The notes below the pieces were generated by a model. The model ran no database searches. It was not told where the DNA came from and saw only the letters and a list, made by a program, of their open reading frames with translations. 64,000 nucleotides of DNA from Planctomycetota bacterium (lineage in GTDB: Bacteria > Planctomycetota > Phycisphaerae > Phycisphaerales > SM1A02), in contig JACZRS010000013.1 in assembly GCA_022574595.1 (NCBI GenBank), positions 1-64,000 on the forward strand, written 5' to 3'. The position numbers and the translations under genes are program-made. The first letter of the stretch is position 1. Each line of letters opens with the position of its first letter. Below are positions 1-11,404 of the stretch, one piece after another.

Positions 1-950
<950 letters not shown>

Positions 951-1366
951 GTTGTGTTATAAGCACAGCTCACCGAAATGAACTGCAAAGATTACACTTG
1001 TTTGGCCTGGCCTTTGGTTCCGCGCTGACACGAAACCAAACGGTCACGTTGGTCCCAAAGACCAACGCTAGCGGGCGGCGAACCCGCTATTAGAATCTAC
1101 GAACATCGCTGCCGTTGCCATCAACGACGGCGTGTGACTGGTCGTTTTGGGTATTGACCAGTCGGCATCACAAGGATGTTCGAAAGTGACCGGTGCTGTG
1201 AAGCTCGGCCACTTTGGGATCCCGGTTCAAGGGTCTGTTGTGAACAAACCAAAGTCCCGGGCACATCCTCGCGGCTTACCCAACTGTTTACTTGCCAACG
1301 AACGATAGCATTGGCGCAGGATATACCCACACCATAACCGCAATCGCAAACGCGACACGGAGAGCA
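951..1366 (-). promoter_or_regulatory. 16S rRNA leader with several hairpins
   Basis: This stretch between the rrn promoter and the 16S 5' end has no credible gene. It holds inverted repeats: GTTGGTC at 1048-1054 with GACCAAC at 1060-1066, and GACTGGTC at 1136-1143 with GACCAGTC at 1156-1163. A third pair, TTTGGTT with AACCAAA, lies around 1012-1040. Such stems fit a transcribed rRNA leader (antitermination or processing structures), but no boxA was recognised with confidence. The RNase III pairing partner downstream of 16S would lie outside the window. Confidence 0.6.
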
Positions 1367-1367
1367 G

Positions 1368-1395
1368 ATACTAGCATTCCGTTGTTGCCTGTCAA
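1368..1395 (-). promoter_or_regulatory. Sigma70-type promoter of the rRNA operon
   Basis: On the minus strand a perfect -35 box TTGACA (complement of 1390-1395) is followed by a 16-nt spacer and TAGTAT (complement of 1368-1373). Immediately upstream (about 1396-1430) is an A/T-rich stretch with the inverted repeat TTTCTT/AAAGAAA, which fits an UP element. The predicted start at about 1361 gives a leader of roughly 410 nt before 16S. It is the strongest promoter match seen in this part of the window. Confidence 0.75.
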
Positions 1396-1471
1396 ATTAG
1401 GGCATATTATTTCTTTAATAAGAAATTACAGGTGGATATCGGTCCCGCAAAAAAGATGCTTTATTCTGGGC

Positions 1472-2260
1472 CTAAAGCAGAGCTAATGGGCTTTCTGGTA
1501 GTGTTTTTGATCTTTCACGACGAGCTAACTCATCGGAAACTGCAATCACACTTGCTATGACATTCGTTGATCCAGCTTTCTTTAATATCTTCGAAGCTCC
1601 TCGAATAGAGGCTCCGGTAGTCCGAACATCATCAACTAGAATCACTTGAACGCCACTCAATTTCCAACCTCCAAGCCGGCGGGTCAACTTGAAGCCTTTG
1701 CCTCCTGATCGAATACGCTCAGTTGATGATTTGGCTACCTGAGGAATTCCGTTGTCCTTGGCTAAGACTCGAAATAGCGGCATTTTTAGTTGCGAAGCTA
1801 CAGCCCCGGCTATTACAAGAGCATGATCTATTCCCCTGCACATACGTCTTTGCCACGGCATAGGCATTGGTACAACAATGCCGTTCGTGAAATCCACATA
1901 ACCTGAATCTCTTAACGAGCTTCCTAACATTGTTCCCAATTCCTCTCCCATCTCAGGCCAGCGCTGATACTTGATGCATCGAACCCACTCACTAAGTTCA
2001 TTGCTATATGGCCCCAGTCTAACTGTCGCATTAGTATTGATCTTCTTACCACGGCAAGAACCGCAACCAAGACTTGTCGCTTCACCATCACCTACAGTAG
2101 TACCACATCGGCTGCAATAAACAATTGCAGAATCAGGTTTCCAGCCAGCATCCTTAATAGCTCGGTTAGCTGGGGGAAGCGACCAGCCAATCCATGTTTC
2201 CTGCACATCATCGAGCCATGGGCCTAGTCTTGCTAAATGTTTGCGAAGGGATATCCGCAT
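1472..2260 (-). CDS. ComF family phosphoribosyltransferase-like protein
   Basis: 262 aa with the ComF layout. An N-terminal zinc-binding segment has Cys pairs at residues 49/52 and 66/69, followed by a type I phosphoribosyltransferase fold. The PRPP-binding motif VILVDDVRTTGAS is at about 206-218. ComF proteins are linked to DNA uptake in competent bacteria, but many homologs in non-competent species have unknown roles, so the function is open. The ATG start follows from the ORF. It stands alone, upstream of and parallel to the rRNA operon. Confidence 0.85.
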   Translation of the reverse strand: MRISLRKHLARLGPWLDDVQETWIGWSLPPANRAIKDAGWKPDSAIVYCSRCGTTVGDGEATSLGCGSCRGKKINTNATVRLGPYSNELSEWVRCIKYQRWPEMGEELGTMLGSSLRDSGYVDFTNGIVVPMPMPWQRRMCRGIDHALVIAGAVASQLKMPLFRVLAKDNGIPQVAKSSTERIRSGGKGFKLTRRLGGWKLSGVQVILVDDVRTTGASIRGASKILKKAGSTNVIASVIAVSDELARRERSKTLPESPLALL

Positions 2261-2402
2261 GTATGTAAGATACCAGAAATGGAAATATCTTCGAGATATG
2301 AGGGATGGAGACTAAGATGTTGTGGACAATTCGGTTGTTTCGTAATTAACATCCACAGCTACATAGGGTCAAGCCCTACGGCTAAACGGGGGGACGGTTA
2401 AA

Positions 2403-4880
2403 CTACCATTTGGTTATTTCTTTAAGTGCTTGGCGTTGAGTTTCACCAAGAACTAGTTGTAATTGCATTATGGCGCGATCACATGCTTCATCTCGATCGA
2501 ACTCCAGCTTTTCTCTACTTAGTTCGCGCATTACCATATCGCGGCTGGGAATACCCATAGAAAAGTTGCTGCGATCAGAATCTAATTCACGCTGAAGATC
2601 AATACCTATCTCAGCAAGCTTCATATACTTGTTATGAAAGTTATCCGCAATCACATCAATTTGACTTTGCTGCATACCTGAGATGTTTGGCATTGATAGT
2701 GCTGCTTTGATTGTACGATCCACACTCTTTGATTTTCTGTACATATTAGGATATACCGTTTCATAATAGGAATACTGCAGCTGTTGTGCCACACTAATGG
2801 GAAGTTGAGATTTGATTTCGTTGAGATGTTCTTCGCTAATTTGTGTTTGCTGCAAATGGTTCTTTGCAAGGGTTTGTTGAAGTTCTTGCCACTTCTCCAT
2901 CATCGCTTGACTTACTGCGGGCGACGCATTGGCCTTATTCGCTCGCCTAAGTGAATCCATTCTTTTATTGGATTTCTTCGTAAGCTCAAGGTTGTCTATT
3001 AGCAGAGGAAGCATTTGGTTTTCATAAGAATCAAGAGTGGCATTGAATTCACTAAAATTCAGTCCATCTATCTGCATTATCATTAATAGATGCACTAAAT
3101 CAGCTGTATTTTGATGATCTAGCCAACTCGGGCTATATGTTCTTAATAATTTTCTGTAAATAGTGCGAGTTCTAAGTAGATGCAATCTTTGTAGCGTGTT
3201 TTTCTGATGCTCTGAGTTGATTGTCATCGCAACATCATCAAATATGCGATTATCAATCTCTTGCAGTTCATCAATTCGTTGTTGACGAATCTCATCTTCA
3301 CTTACAGCACTGTTTGTCTCCTGGGCTTGTTGAGTTTCATCTTCTTTAGCTTCATCACGCAAAGGCTCATAGAGTAATTTGTCATAATTCTCTCGATACT
3401 TCTGATATAGAATATCTACAATGTATTGATCTTCAGTTTCAAGCTCAAGCATGCTTGTATAGTGGTTATAGTCAGAAGGGCTTATTGGGTCAGACAAATA
3501 TCGATCTTTCTGTGCGCGGTCCGCATGAGAAGAAATGTCCATTGCCAATTCTCTTTGCACCACAACACGGCCATTATCTTTCGTAACAACTGATGCCAAT
3601 TGTTTTTGCCCTTTGTTAGCATTGTCATTTTCGTTTGTTAACTCAGCATATAGGCTTGGTCCTAATTGTGATTCTAATTCTTGGATCGACCTTAATTCCA
3701 GAGAACAGTTTAGTCTTTGCAGTTCTTCGATTTCTTGTTCATGAGAATTATTCATGCTGTCATTCATGACATCAAACGTGCGATACTCTCTTGATTTCTC
3801 AACAACATCAACAATCTTCTCAATAATCACATCCTGTTGCTTTATTGTATCGTTACGGGTTTGTGTTATTGGTTCAACAAGTTCGGGCGGCAAAGCTTTA
3901 AGCTTAAGTGCATCATCAAATCGTCTTCGCCAAGCAGTTGTTCCGCTATACGCACTCCTATAAACACGTTGATAATATTTATCGCGTAGATCTTGCTTAT
4001 TCTGTGGCTCTAAGTATTGGAATAGTTTTCTAAGAGTCTTTAGGTTAAGTTTACTTAGTTCAAAGACAGCTTTCTGGAATTCGATGCTAGATTCATCAAA
4101 AATTGTTTTAACGGATAATTGAAATTCCTCATCATTTCCCAGTTGCATAAACTCTTGCGGCTCCAGGTCACGAAGCCCCAACTCATCGATGGCATCAAGG
4201 AAAGTAACTGTTGCGTCTTTAATTGCGCTATTTAGTTTACGAGCCTTTGCTAGGAGCGTACTTTCATAGCTAATTAGAATTGGATTAACCAGAGCTTTTT
4301 CTTCGTCTGTAAGATCAAGATTCTCTACATAGTAAGTCAGGTCAATTTGTGCGCCGGAATTGAATTCGCCGCCAATCTCTAAAATAATTGTGCGAAGCGC
4401 ATCTATTCGACGTTGTTTTCTTACGCGTTCAAGACGGAAGTGTTGCTGCTCATCGAGAAGAGATGCGATTTCATTAAATAGAGATTTATCTATTGCAGCT
4501 ATTTTTTTTTCGACTTTTAGAAAGTCTCTGACAATCTGCTCCAAAGTGCTTCGCTGGGGAATAGAAAATCCATTGCTGACAAAACCTGACATTGTGTCAT
4601 AAAGGATGTCGATAAATTCTTGCATATCCTCATCACGTAATGCACGAAATATCTGTAAATATGAATCGTGCATGGGCTCTAAGGCCAAACGTTGATCAAC
4701 TGTTAGTTCAAGGCGATCCGCATATTTCATCAATTGCTTTGAGCCAATGGGGTTGGTGAACATCGGCATGCCTTGCGCAAAGACTGGCTTTGCAGCAATG
4801 CAATTTATGATAAGGATCAGCAATAGAAAATAGATGCATCGAGCCTCAGGCCATTTATTGCAACGGTTGAATAACTTCAT
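2403..4880 (-). CDS. Large secreted or periplasmic helical protein, no family recognised
   Basis: 825 aa. The first 36 residues look like a signal peptide: basic start, a hydrophobic stretch at about 17-30, then a cleavage-like AKPVFAQG. The mature part is highly charged, rich in Glu, Gln, Leu, Lys and Arg, and almost free of Gly/Pro clusters and Cys, so it is probably mostly alpha-helical with coiled-coil segments. No enzyme motif was found. Short recurring patterns such as L.LT.DQ../L.LTDEEK suggest diverged repeats of a helical unit that monitors or scaffolds something outside the cytoplasm. It is flanked by unrelated genes, so context does not help. The assignment as a real gene is firm; the role is unknown. 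Confidence 0.85.
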   Translation of the reverse strand: MKLFNRCNKWPEARCIYFLLLILIINCIAAKPVFAQGMPMFTNPIGSKQLMKYADRLELTVDQRLALEPMHDSYLQIFRALRDEDMQEFIDILYDTMSGFVSNGFSIPQRSTLEQIVRDFLKVEKKIAAIDKSLFNEIASLLDEQQHFRLERVRKQRRIDALRTIILEIGGEFNSGAQIDLTYYVENLDLTDEEKALVNPILISYESTLLAKARKLNSAIKDATVTFLDAIDELGLRDLEPQEFMQLGNDEEFQLSVKTIFDESSIEFQKAVFELSKLNLKTLRKLFQYLEPQNKQDLRDKYYQRVYRSAYSGTTAWRRRFDDALKLKALPPELVEPITQTRNDTIKQQDVIIEKIVDVVEKSREYRTFDVMNDSMNNSHEQEIEELQRLNCSLELRSIQELESQLGPSLYAELTNENDNANKGQKQLASVVTKDNGRVVVQRELAMDISSHADRAQKDRYLSDPISPSDYNHYTSMLELETEDQYIVDILYQKYRENYDKLLYEPLRDEAKEDETQQAQETNSAVSEDEIRQQRIDELQEIDNRIFDDVAMTINSEHQKNTLQRLHLLRTRTIYRKLLRTYSPSWLDHQNTADLVHLLMIMQIDGLNFSEFNATLDSYENQMLPLLIDNLELTKKSNKRMDSLRRANKANASPAVSQAMMEKWQELQQTLAKNHLQQTQISEEHLNEIKSQLPISVAQQLQYSYYETVYPNMYRKSKSVDRTIKAALSMPNISGMQQSQIDVIADNFHNKYMKLAEIGIDLQRELDSDRSNFSMGIPSRDMVMRELSREKLEFDRDEACDRAIMQLQLVLGETQRQALKEITKW

Positions 4881-5062
4881 AGTCAGGATTACTCGTAAAA
4901 GAGTTGCTGGTGTATTTAATGTAGCTATAACTATTATTGTACGGAATAAAGTCGCAGTAGTTACATTAAAATCTACGAAATACCTGCAGAAGGGTTTCTC
5001 TGAATATCAGAGGCTATCAGCCTAAAAACCAGGTGTGTAGCAGTCAGGATCGCAAAATCGAG

Positions 5063-6127
5063 CTAGGGGGCTTTGTATATTTCAGTGTTTGGTTCATAGG
5101 CAGCCCATGCAAACCAGAAAGTGTGTGCAATGAGCGCATTTTCCGGTGCTTGAACGATTCGCACAGTATTTGTTTGATCGCTCGACTCTAAAATGAATAT
5201 CTCTCCTTCTATGGTATCGTTGACAACGCCGTTAACTGATCGCTGAATTTCAGTAAGCGGGTATGCCCTGGCGGTATTACCAAATTTTATTGCAATGATT
5301 CTCTCTTTAAGATTTAGGCGCTTGTCACTTACGTCAACTGGAAACATGAGGTGGTCTGTTTGGGCATAATCGCCATAGGGGCTTATGTTGTAATTTCCGC
5401 GTTCTAGTCCGGTATCGAAGCTGACCACGGTTGAGTCTGGATTCCGCTCAGCCCAATCTTCAAAAGTTGTCAACTCCCAGTTATCCAGATGAGTTAGCGA
5501 TTTACCTGCATTAGGGCCACTGATCGCTTGGAACCCAAGCTGTGACCATAATGAATCGTCCGCTCGATCAAACAACAATACATTTGAATTGCGCAGCATT
5601 CCAGAAATACCAAATTCGTGCACTTCATTATTCAACAGACGACTAGTAACACTGACAGAATCACAGAGTGGACAATATATAATGAGTATTGGGGTATCGC
5701 CAAGCACATCATTAATCGCTTCGTGCCGACTTAGGATTCCAATTGGGTAAGCACGCGCTTGATCATTTACAACAACACCCACTACACGATGGTTGCCGTT
5801 AATAAACTCGGCTTCAAGTACAGGCACGTTGACCGGTTCGTTTAAAGCACGAATGCCATCCTTTGGCGGACCGCCGTGTAGAATCTCGTTTCGAGGAACT
5901 TGTAAATTATCTAAATTGAACCCTATACCCGTAGCCATTCTTACAGAAGACTGTGTAGTTGCTACAACAGATCTTGATGTAAAAAACTGTACGTCTTCTA
6001 TAAATATTTTACGTGCGAAAACTGTAAGACTTCCAGTTGCAATGGCTATGAAAACTCCTGCTAAAAGTATTCGACCAGCTGTCCATTCATAGCGTTCATC
6101 ATTGCCGCACTGCGAATCGTTAGACAT
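5063..6127 (-). CDS. DUF3179 domain membrane-anchored protein
   Basis: About 354 aa from the ATG at 6127, which is preceded by AAAGG eight bases upstream; an ATG at 6160 would add 11 residues but lacks a ribosome site. One membrane segment lies at about 18-38, followed by the DUF3179 domain. Its typical features are VVNDQARAYPIGIL, HEAIND and the YCPLCDS motif near residue 155, with a conserved Cys pair. The biochemical role of DUF3179 is not established; a periplasmic metal or redox function has been suggested by the Cys motif only. Single gene, not obviously in an operon. Confidence 0.85.
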   Translation of the reverse strand: MSNDSQCGNDERYEWTAGRILLAGVFIAIATGSLTVFARKIFIEDVQFFTSRSVVATTQSSVRMATGIGFNLDNLQVPRNEILHGGPPKDGIRALNEPVNVPVLEAEFINGNHRVVGVVVNDQARAYPIGILSRHEAINDVLGDTPILIIYCPLCDSVSVTSRLLNNEVHEFGISGMLRNSNVLLFDRADDSLWSQLGFQAISGPNAGKSLTHLDNWELTTFEDWAERNPDSTVVSFDTGLERGNYNISPYGDYAQTDHLMFPVDVSDKRLNLKERIIAIKFGNTARAYPLTEIQRSVNGVVNDTIEGEIFILESSDQTNTVRIVQAPENALIAHTFWFAWAAYEPNTEIYKAP

Positions 6128-6280
6128 AGGAGCAACCTTTGCTGAGATATCGGTATACATTAGCTACGACAAAAAGCATCTGTATCTGTACAATTAACGC
6201 AGCAGCAAATCCCTATATTCCCAGATTTTGAGATATTGCCAATACTATTTTTGGTGAGGCACACCAACCAAGGTTAATCA

Positions 6281-7030
6281 TTACTTCGGTAAAACCGCAC
6301 GAAACACGATCAGCCGCTCGTAGTGAACTCCATCACGAATCTCAAATCCGTTTTGAACGTTGGCACTTTCTTGCATAAATGTATCATCTTCATAGTAATA
6401 ATCACGGAATGGACCCTCGGTTTCACCTACGATGTGCACGGCCATTTTACAATCCTCCATGAGTTGCACACTGCGCGGAATGTCAGCCATACTTGATTGA
6501 ACGAAGATCAGTTCTCCACCGGGCTTTACGAGTTTGTGGGCATCGAGGATTAACGAGTCGATGAAATAACGGCGATAATGTTTGCCTGATTTTGCGAAGG
6601 GTGGGTTTGTTACGATGCAATCCCACTTAGCTTTGCCTTCGTGCGATGCGCCAGGAACAGCCGTCCAATCAGCAACGATGAATTCTGCTTCGATATCTAT
6701 AGTGTTCTTTGCGAAATTATGTTTGGAGTTTTCGATAGCAACAGCGTCAATCTCTGTCATCGTCATTTGCGCAGCACCCCGGTGTGCAATGAGGATTGCA
6801 TGTATGCCGCAACCGGTACCCAGTTCAAGCACGTTCTTCCCGGTGAAGTCAATGCCAAGGAGCATATTTCCTAGGTGGATTCCATGCGGTGTTGGATTCC
6901 ACACACCTTCAGGCACATCCAAATCTATTTGCAAGTCGCCGAAGCGCTGTTTGAGCGTTACAGGATAAAGGTTGCTTCCATGCCCTTGCTGGAGATTCTC
7001 AGACGAAGTGAGGCGAGAGTGCGAATTCAT
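6281..7030 (-). CDS. Class I SAM-dependent methyltransferase, NPPF type
   Basis: About 249 aa from the ATG at 7030, chosen because GGTGA precedes it; the open frame extends to 7096. The SAM-binding motif I VLELGTGCGIHA is followed by an acidic motif II (TEIDAVA) and motif IV TNPPF, as in PrmC, TrmN6 and RsmC-like enzymes that methylate N or exocyclic amino groups of protein or nucleic acid. The substrate cannot be told from sequence. It is separated from its neighbours by more than 150 bases and is probably transcribed alone. Confidence 0.85.
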   Translation of the reverse strand: MNSHSRLTSSENLQQGHGSNLYPVTLKQRFGDLQIDLDVPEGVWNPTPHGIHLGNMLLGIDFTGKNVLELGTGCGIHAILIAHRGAAQMTMTEIDAVAIENSKHNFAKNTIDIEAEFIVADWTAVPGASHEGKAKWDCIVTNPPFAKSGKHYRRYFIDSLILDAHKLVKPGGELIFVQSSMADIPRSVQLMEDCKMAVHIVGETEGPFRDYYYEDDTFMQESANVQNGFEIRDGVHYERLIVFRAVLPK

Positions 7031-7197
7031 TTCTATCACCGTAAATGACACTAAGTCTATTTGACAATAATAAAACTGCGATAATACGCCCAGCATACAT
7101 ATCTGATGTGAATCGTCCAGTTATTATTTGTTTAGCATCGTCTGAACCGCTTGAAAGTCCATTAAATCAGTAATCGTTAGGGGCCGAGAGCATAGAT

Positions 7198-7713
7198 TCA
7201 TGCCGTCCAAGCGCCTGCGTATTCGGTAGTGTAATCACCTGCATGGCGCTGTGATAATTGGAATCTGCGCTTAGCGATTTGGCGTAGATGCAGCCAATCG
7301 TGTGCGCTCCAAGCTGCTAGTAAATCTCCTGCTTTAATATCACCTTTTGGATGTTTGAAAGTGTTGGACCATTGTGGATCGGTTAGTGAATTAAGCCATG
7401 CAATGGAATCTTTGCGTAATGACATGAACCTTTGAATTTGCTCATTCAGATTGCCATCATTATAATTACGCTGCTTAGCCCAACCTTCCGGATCGATTGG
7501 ATTCCATTGTTTTATGGGATCGGCAAGTGTTGTTCGAAGCCTTGCAGGAAAGTCCTCAACTTCTTCATCCGCTAAATGTGTTACTATTTCGAGTATTGAC
7601 CATGCACCATCTGCTGGTTTAAAACGTGCATCATCATGGGACAAACCAGCCACGGATTTAGATAGAACATCTGGAAAACACTCTAGCGATGCTATTAATG
7701 GCTGCGTGTTCAT
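7198..7713 (-). CDS. DinB-fold (DinB_2) protein
   Basis: 171 aa four-helix bundle of the DinB/YfiT type. Putative metal-binding histidines are His46 (in THLADEE), His138 and His142 (in AHDWLHLRQI), matching the three-His pattern of the family. DinB-fold proteins include thiol transferases and many uncharacterised metalloproteins. The gene lies 15 bases downstream of acnA on the same strand, so the two may be cotranscribed, though no functional link is evident. Confidence 0.85.
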   Translation of the reverse strand: MNTQPLIASLECFPDVLSKSVAGLSHDDARFKPADGAWSILEIVTHLADEEVEDFPARLRTTLADPIKQWNPIDPEGWAKQRNYNDGNLNEQIQRFMSLRKDSIAWLNSLTDPQWSNTFKHPKGDIKAGDLLAAWSAHDWLHLRQIAKRRFQLSQRHAGDYTTEYAGAWTA

Positions 7714-7728
7714 TATTGCTTGGTTTAT

Positions 7729-10479
7729 TTATTTCGCCATTTTTCGCAGGACTGTGTGCAGAATTCCGCCGTTGCGGTAATAGTCAACCTCCACCGGCGT
7801 GTCGATGCGGCAGGTGGTTGTGAACTTCGTTACTTTGCCATCGCTATTGGTTGCTTTGACAATTATATCCTGACGAGGCTTGGGATCGGCTGGCACATCT
7901 ATGTCGAAAGTTTCTGAACCAGTTAGACCCAAACTTTCAGCACTTTGACCATCTTTGAATGTTAGTGGAAGCACACCCATGCCGACTAGATTCGATCTGT
8001 GGATGCGTTCGAAGCTCGTTGCAATTACTGCTTTGACACCTAACAGTAGTGTTCCCTTTGCCGCCCAGTCGCGCGATGATCCCATACCGTAGTCAGAGCC
8101 TGCAAGAACGATGAGCGATATTCCACTCTTTTTATAGTTGAGTGATGCTTGGTAGATAGAGGTAACGTTTCCGGTAGTAAAATCTGTTGTGAATCCGCCT
8201 TCGGTTCCGGGCGCAAGTTGATTGCGCAATCGAACGTTTGCGAATGTGCCGCGCGTCATTACTCGATCATTACCTCGACGTGAGCCGTAACTATTGAACA
8301 TACTTACCGCCACGCCGTTTTCTTTGAGGTATTCACCGGCAGGGCTATCAGAGCCGATCGAACCTGCGGGGCTGATGTGATCTGTGGTTATAGAATCTGC
8401 AACTTTAACTAAGCATCGTGCATTAGTTATCGAAGCAATTTCACCGGGTTCATCAGGCATATCGACGAAGAATGGCGGTTCCTGGATGTATGTGCTTTCA
8501 GGAGGCCAATCGAACTGCTCGCCGCCTGATACTTCAATCGCTTCCCATTCCTCCGAACCCTCGGTGGCATGAGCATATTGTTCGATAAATTGATCCCTAG
8601 TTACCGAACTTGCGATGGCTTGTTGTATTTCATCCTGGCTGGGCCAAATATCACTGAGAAATACATCATTGCCTTGTTTGTCGCTTCCTATTGGCTGCGA
8701 CGCTAGGTCGATATCTACGGTACCAGCAATTGCGTAGGCGACGACTAGTGGCGGAGAAGCGAGATAGTTTGCTTTTACGTTTGCGTGAATACGACCTTCG
8801 AAATTGCGATTGCCGGATAGGACCGCAGCTACGACAAGATCGTTTTCAGTAATCGCATTGTCGATAGGTCCAGCTAGTGGGCCGGAGTTTCCTATGCAGG
8901 TTGTGCAACCATATCCGACCAGATAAAAGCCAAGTGCTTCGAGATCTTGCATTAACCCAGCACGATTCAGGTAGTCGGTTACTACCTTTGATCCGGGTGC
9001 TAATGATGTTTTAACCCAAGGCTTGCGATTCAGGCCAAGCTTGTTAGCTTTTTGTGCTATCAAGCCTGCTCCGATCATCACACTGGGGTTTGAGGTGTTT
9101 GTACAGCTGGTGATTGCTGCAATAACTACATCGCCGTGTTTTAGATTGAATTGTTTTCCATCAAGCTCTACAGATACACTATTTTCTTGTGGGGCTAGCG
9201 TCGCTACAGATGCAGTTTCACGTGCAAGTTCGGCATCATTATCTGACGAGCTTGGGGCCATGGCAACTCGCGGCGGAGTCTTGTCAAAGGTATCCGTTAA
9301 CGCGCGACGCCAACTAGTCTGCATATCATTGAGCGCAATACGATCCTGCGGCCGTTTGGGTCCAGCAAGTGAAGGTTCGATAGTGCTTAGATCAAGATCT
9401 AGTGTTGCGGAATATGTGATGTCGTATGATTCATCACGCCAGAGGCCTTGAGCTTTACAATACTGCTCGACGGTTTGTATTAACTCGCTCGATCGTCCGC
9501 TTAGTTTCATGTAAACAAGTGTTTGCTCATCAACCGGAAAGAAGCCGACCGTCGCGCCATATTCAGGCGCCATATTTGCAATTGTCGCACGGTTTGCCAG
9601 AGGCATATCGCCCAGGCCCGGCCCAAAGAACTCAACGAATTTTCCTACTACACCATATTCACGCAGCAACTGTGTTATGCGAAGCACCATATCGGTTGCG
9701 GTACATCCTTCGGGTAATTTGCCGCTTAGGCGAAGGCCGACAACTTCAGGAATGAGCATATATATAGGTTGGCCGAGCATTACTGCTTCGGCTTCGATAC
9801 CGCCAACCCCCCAGCCGAGAACACCCAGGCCGTTGATCATTGTGGTGTGCGAATCGGTGCCGACTAATGAATCGGGATATAGCACATGGTTATGATCCCA
9901 AACTACCTTGGCGAGATATTCGAGATTAACCTGGTGAACAATACCAACGCCTGGCGGAATGACCCTGAAATTATCAAATGCACTTTGCCCCCATTTAAGA
10001 AATTCGTAACGCTCACGATTGCGCGAAAATTCCATTTCGCCGTTAATTGTTAAGGCTTGGACGGAGTTGAATGCATCTACTTGCACTGAGTGATCAATAA
10101 TTAGATCGCAGGGAACGAGCGGATTAACCTTTTTCGGATCGCCTCCCATACGCAACATAGCACTACGCATAGCCGCAAGGTCAACCATAGCCGGCACACC
10201 CGTAAAATCCTGCAAGACCACACGACCGGGCGTAAATGGTATTTCCTGCTGAGCTGCACTATTGGGGTCATAGCAAGCCAAAGCTTTGATGTGATCTTCA
10301 GTAACCACATGCCCATCAAGGTTTCGCAAGCAAGATTCGAGCAAAATCTTGATGGTATAAGGCAAACGATTGATATCACCAAGGCTGTTTAGTGCATCAA
10401 GGCGATAAATAGCTCGTTCGCCAAGTGGTGTGGATAAAGATTGTCGGGCATTGAACGAATCTAAATTGGGAATTGTCAT
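7729..10479 (-). CDS. acnA: Aconitate hydratase A (TCA cycle)
   Basis: 916 aa, the usual length for the AcnA/IRP1 branch. It interconverts citrate and isocitrate with a [4Fe-4S] cluster. The cluster cysteines are in SCTNTSNP (about residue 460) and [10 protein letters not shown] (about 525). The HSVQVD and [11 protein letters not shown] substrate motifs are present, as is the C-terminal swivel domain with SYGSRRGND and [17 protein letters not shown] box (complement of 10489-10494) sits only nine bases upstream of the ATG, so the transcript may have almost no leader. Confidence 0.97.
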   Translation of the reverse strand: MTIPNLDSFNARQSLSTPLGERAIYRLDALNSLGDINRLPYTIKILLESCLRNLDGHVVTEDHIKALACYDPNSAAQQEIPFTPGRVVLQDFTGVPAMVDLAAMRSAMLRMGGDPKKVNPLVPCDLIIDHSVQVDAFNSVQALTINGEMEFSRNRERYEFLKWGQSAFDNFRVIPPGVGIVHQVNLEYLAKVVWDHNHVLYPDSLVGTDSHTTMINGLGVLGWGVGGIEAEAVMLGQPIYMLIPEVVGLRLSGKLPEGCTATDMVLRITQLLREYGVVGKFVEFFGPGLGDMPLANRATIANMAPEYGATVGFFPVDEQTLVYMKLSGRSSELIQTVEQYCKAQGLWRDESYDITYSATLDLDLSTIEPSLAGPKRPQDRIALNDMQTSWRRALTDTFDKTPPRVAMAPSSSDNDAELARETASVATLAPQENSVSVELDGKQFNLKHGDVVIAAITSCTNTSNPSVMIGAGLIAQKANKLGLNRKPWVKTSLAPGSKVVTDYLNRAGLMQDLEALGFYLVGYGCTTCIGNSGPLAGPIDNAITENDLVVAAVLSGNRNFEGRIHANVKANYLASPPLVVAYAIAGTVDIDLASQPIGSDKQGNDVFLSDIWPSQDEIQQAIASSVTRDQFIEQYAHATEGSEEWEAIEVSGGEQFDWPPESTYIQEPPFFVDMPDEPGEIASITNARCLVKVADSITTDHISPAGSIGSDSPAGEYLKENGVAVSMFNSYGSRRGNDRVMTRGTFANVRLRNQLAPGTEGGFTTDFTTGNVTSIYQASLNYKKSGISLIVLAGSDYGMGSSRDWAAKGTLLLGVKAVIATSFERIHRSNLVGMGVLPLTFKDGQSAESLGLTGSETFDIDVPADPKPRQDIIVKATNSDGKVTKFTTTCRIDTPVEVDYYRNGGILHTVLRKMAK

Positions 10480-10488
10480 GTTGTTAGC

Positions 10489-10494
10489 ATTATA
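10489..10494 (-). promoter_or_regulatory. -10 element of acnA
   Basis: TATAAT on the minus strand, ending nine bases before the acnA ATG. No good -35 box was found at the expected distance. Transcription would begin about 3 nt from the start codon. Confidence 0.45.
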
Positions 10495-10640
10495 GGCTAT
10501 TTTGCAGAGTAAATCTGCACTATTAATGCAATCGCCACTAGTATTGCACTAACGCACAATTCTTTAACAAGTACATCTACCATTGATCGAAATGATAAAT
10601 TTCTTACACAATTATATTGTTTTAACCCCAAACAAAAAAG

Positions 10641-10727
10641 CGGACAGGGTGGGATTCGAACCCACGATACCCCGAAGGGTATACCAGTTTTCGAGACTGG
10701 CGCGTTCAACCGCTCCGCCACCTGTCC
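10641..10727 (-). tRNA. tRNA-Ser (CGA)
   Basis: The acceptor stem GGACAGG/CCTGTCC closes an 87-nt cloverleaf. The anticodon stem CCAGT/ACTGG encloses the loop CTCGAAA, giving anticodon CGA. A long variable arm (TATACCC/GGGGTAT) as in class II tRNAs and the T arm with GTTCGAAT are present. Discriminator is G. CCA is not encoded. Confidence 0.97.
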
Positions 10728-10835
10728 GGTTATTGCTACATTGTTCCAAACTAAAGCTAGTTGGTCAATGAGGAATTAGCTATCAGCCGACAGCTATCAT
10801 CCATGAGCCGGTGTATATAGAGTAGAGTATAGACG

Positions 10836-11390
10836 ATGTCACGACTTCTATCCCGAATCATGTTGGCCCTTTTGATGCTACCAATGGCCTCAGTTGTCTA
10901 TATGGTTGTGATTTTTACTATCCACGAATCGCGTATTTTTCGTAGGGGTGATGTGATGTCTTTCATCGTTACAGATATGATTGCAGCTGCATTTGTAGCT
11001 GGGTATTGGACGCTTATTTGGCGAAAGCCTGTTAGATGGACTCAAAAGCGAATTAAGTTGACACTCCTCGCTGCTGTTCTAGCGATAATCATTGCCGTGT
11101 GCATCGGATCTATGATGTCATTTGTGGATGATACATTTGGTGCATTTATCGGTGGAGCCACTGCGATTCTCTTATGGCTCATGTTTACTGTTTTTATCTG
11201 GCGAGAGTCAAAGGAAGAAAGAGCGGCACGAATCAGCATCAGTGAACTTCAAGTTGTTGTCTGTCCAGATTGTGGTTACAACCTCACCGGACTTCGCCAA
11301 ACCACATACCCGGAATGTGGCTCAAGTTATACGATCAATGAACTGCTGGCATCACAACCGGGACGCGAATCAATTGAGATTGAACACTGA
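10836..11390 (+). CDS. Membrane protein with C-terminal zinc ribbon
   Basis: 184 aa with four predicted hydrophobic segments (about 6-28, 43-62, 72-92 and 98-118) and a C-terminal ribbon CPDCGYNLTGLR...YPECG. In the second half of the ribbon the usual CPECG is YPECG, so one zinc ligand appears lost. Short multi-pass proteins with this CGYDLRG-type tail are a recurrent planctomycete type of unknown function. The gene converges with the FAD oxidoreductase that ends 14 bases away. Confidence 0.75.
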   Translation: MSRLLSRIMLALLMLPMASVVYMVVIFTIHESRIFRRGDVMSFIVTDMIAAAFVAGYWTLIWRKPVRWTQKRIKLTLLAAVLAIIIAVCIGSMMSFVDDTFGAFIGGATAILLWLMFTVFIWRESKEERAARISISELQVVVCPDCGYNLTGLRQTTYPECGSSYTINELLASQPGRESIEIEH

Positions 11391-11404
11391 TTCACAGCGA
11401 TTGA

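Noticed and set aside
10497-10721. 74-aa frame on the minus strand across tRNA-Ser
   Set aside because: Its N-terminal half is a translation of the tRNA itself.
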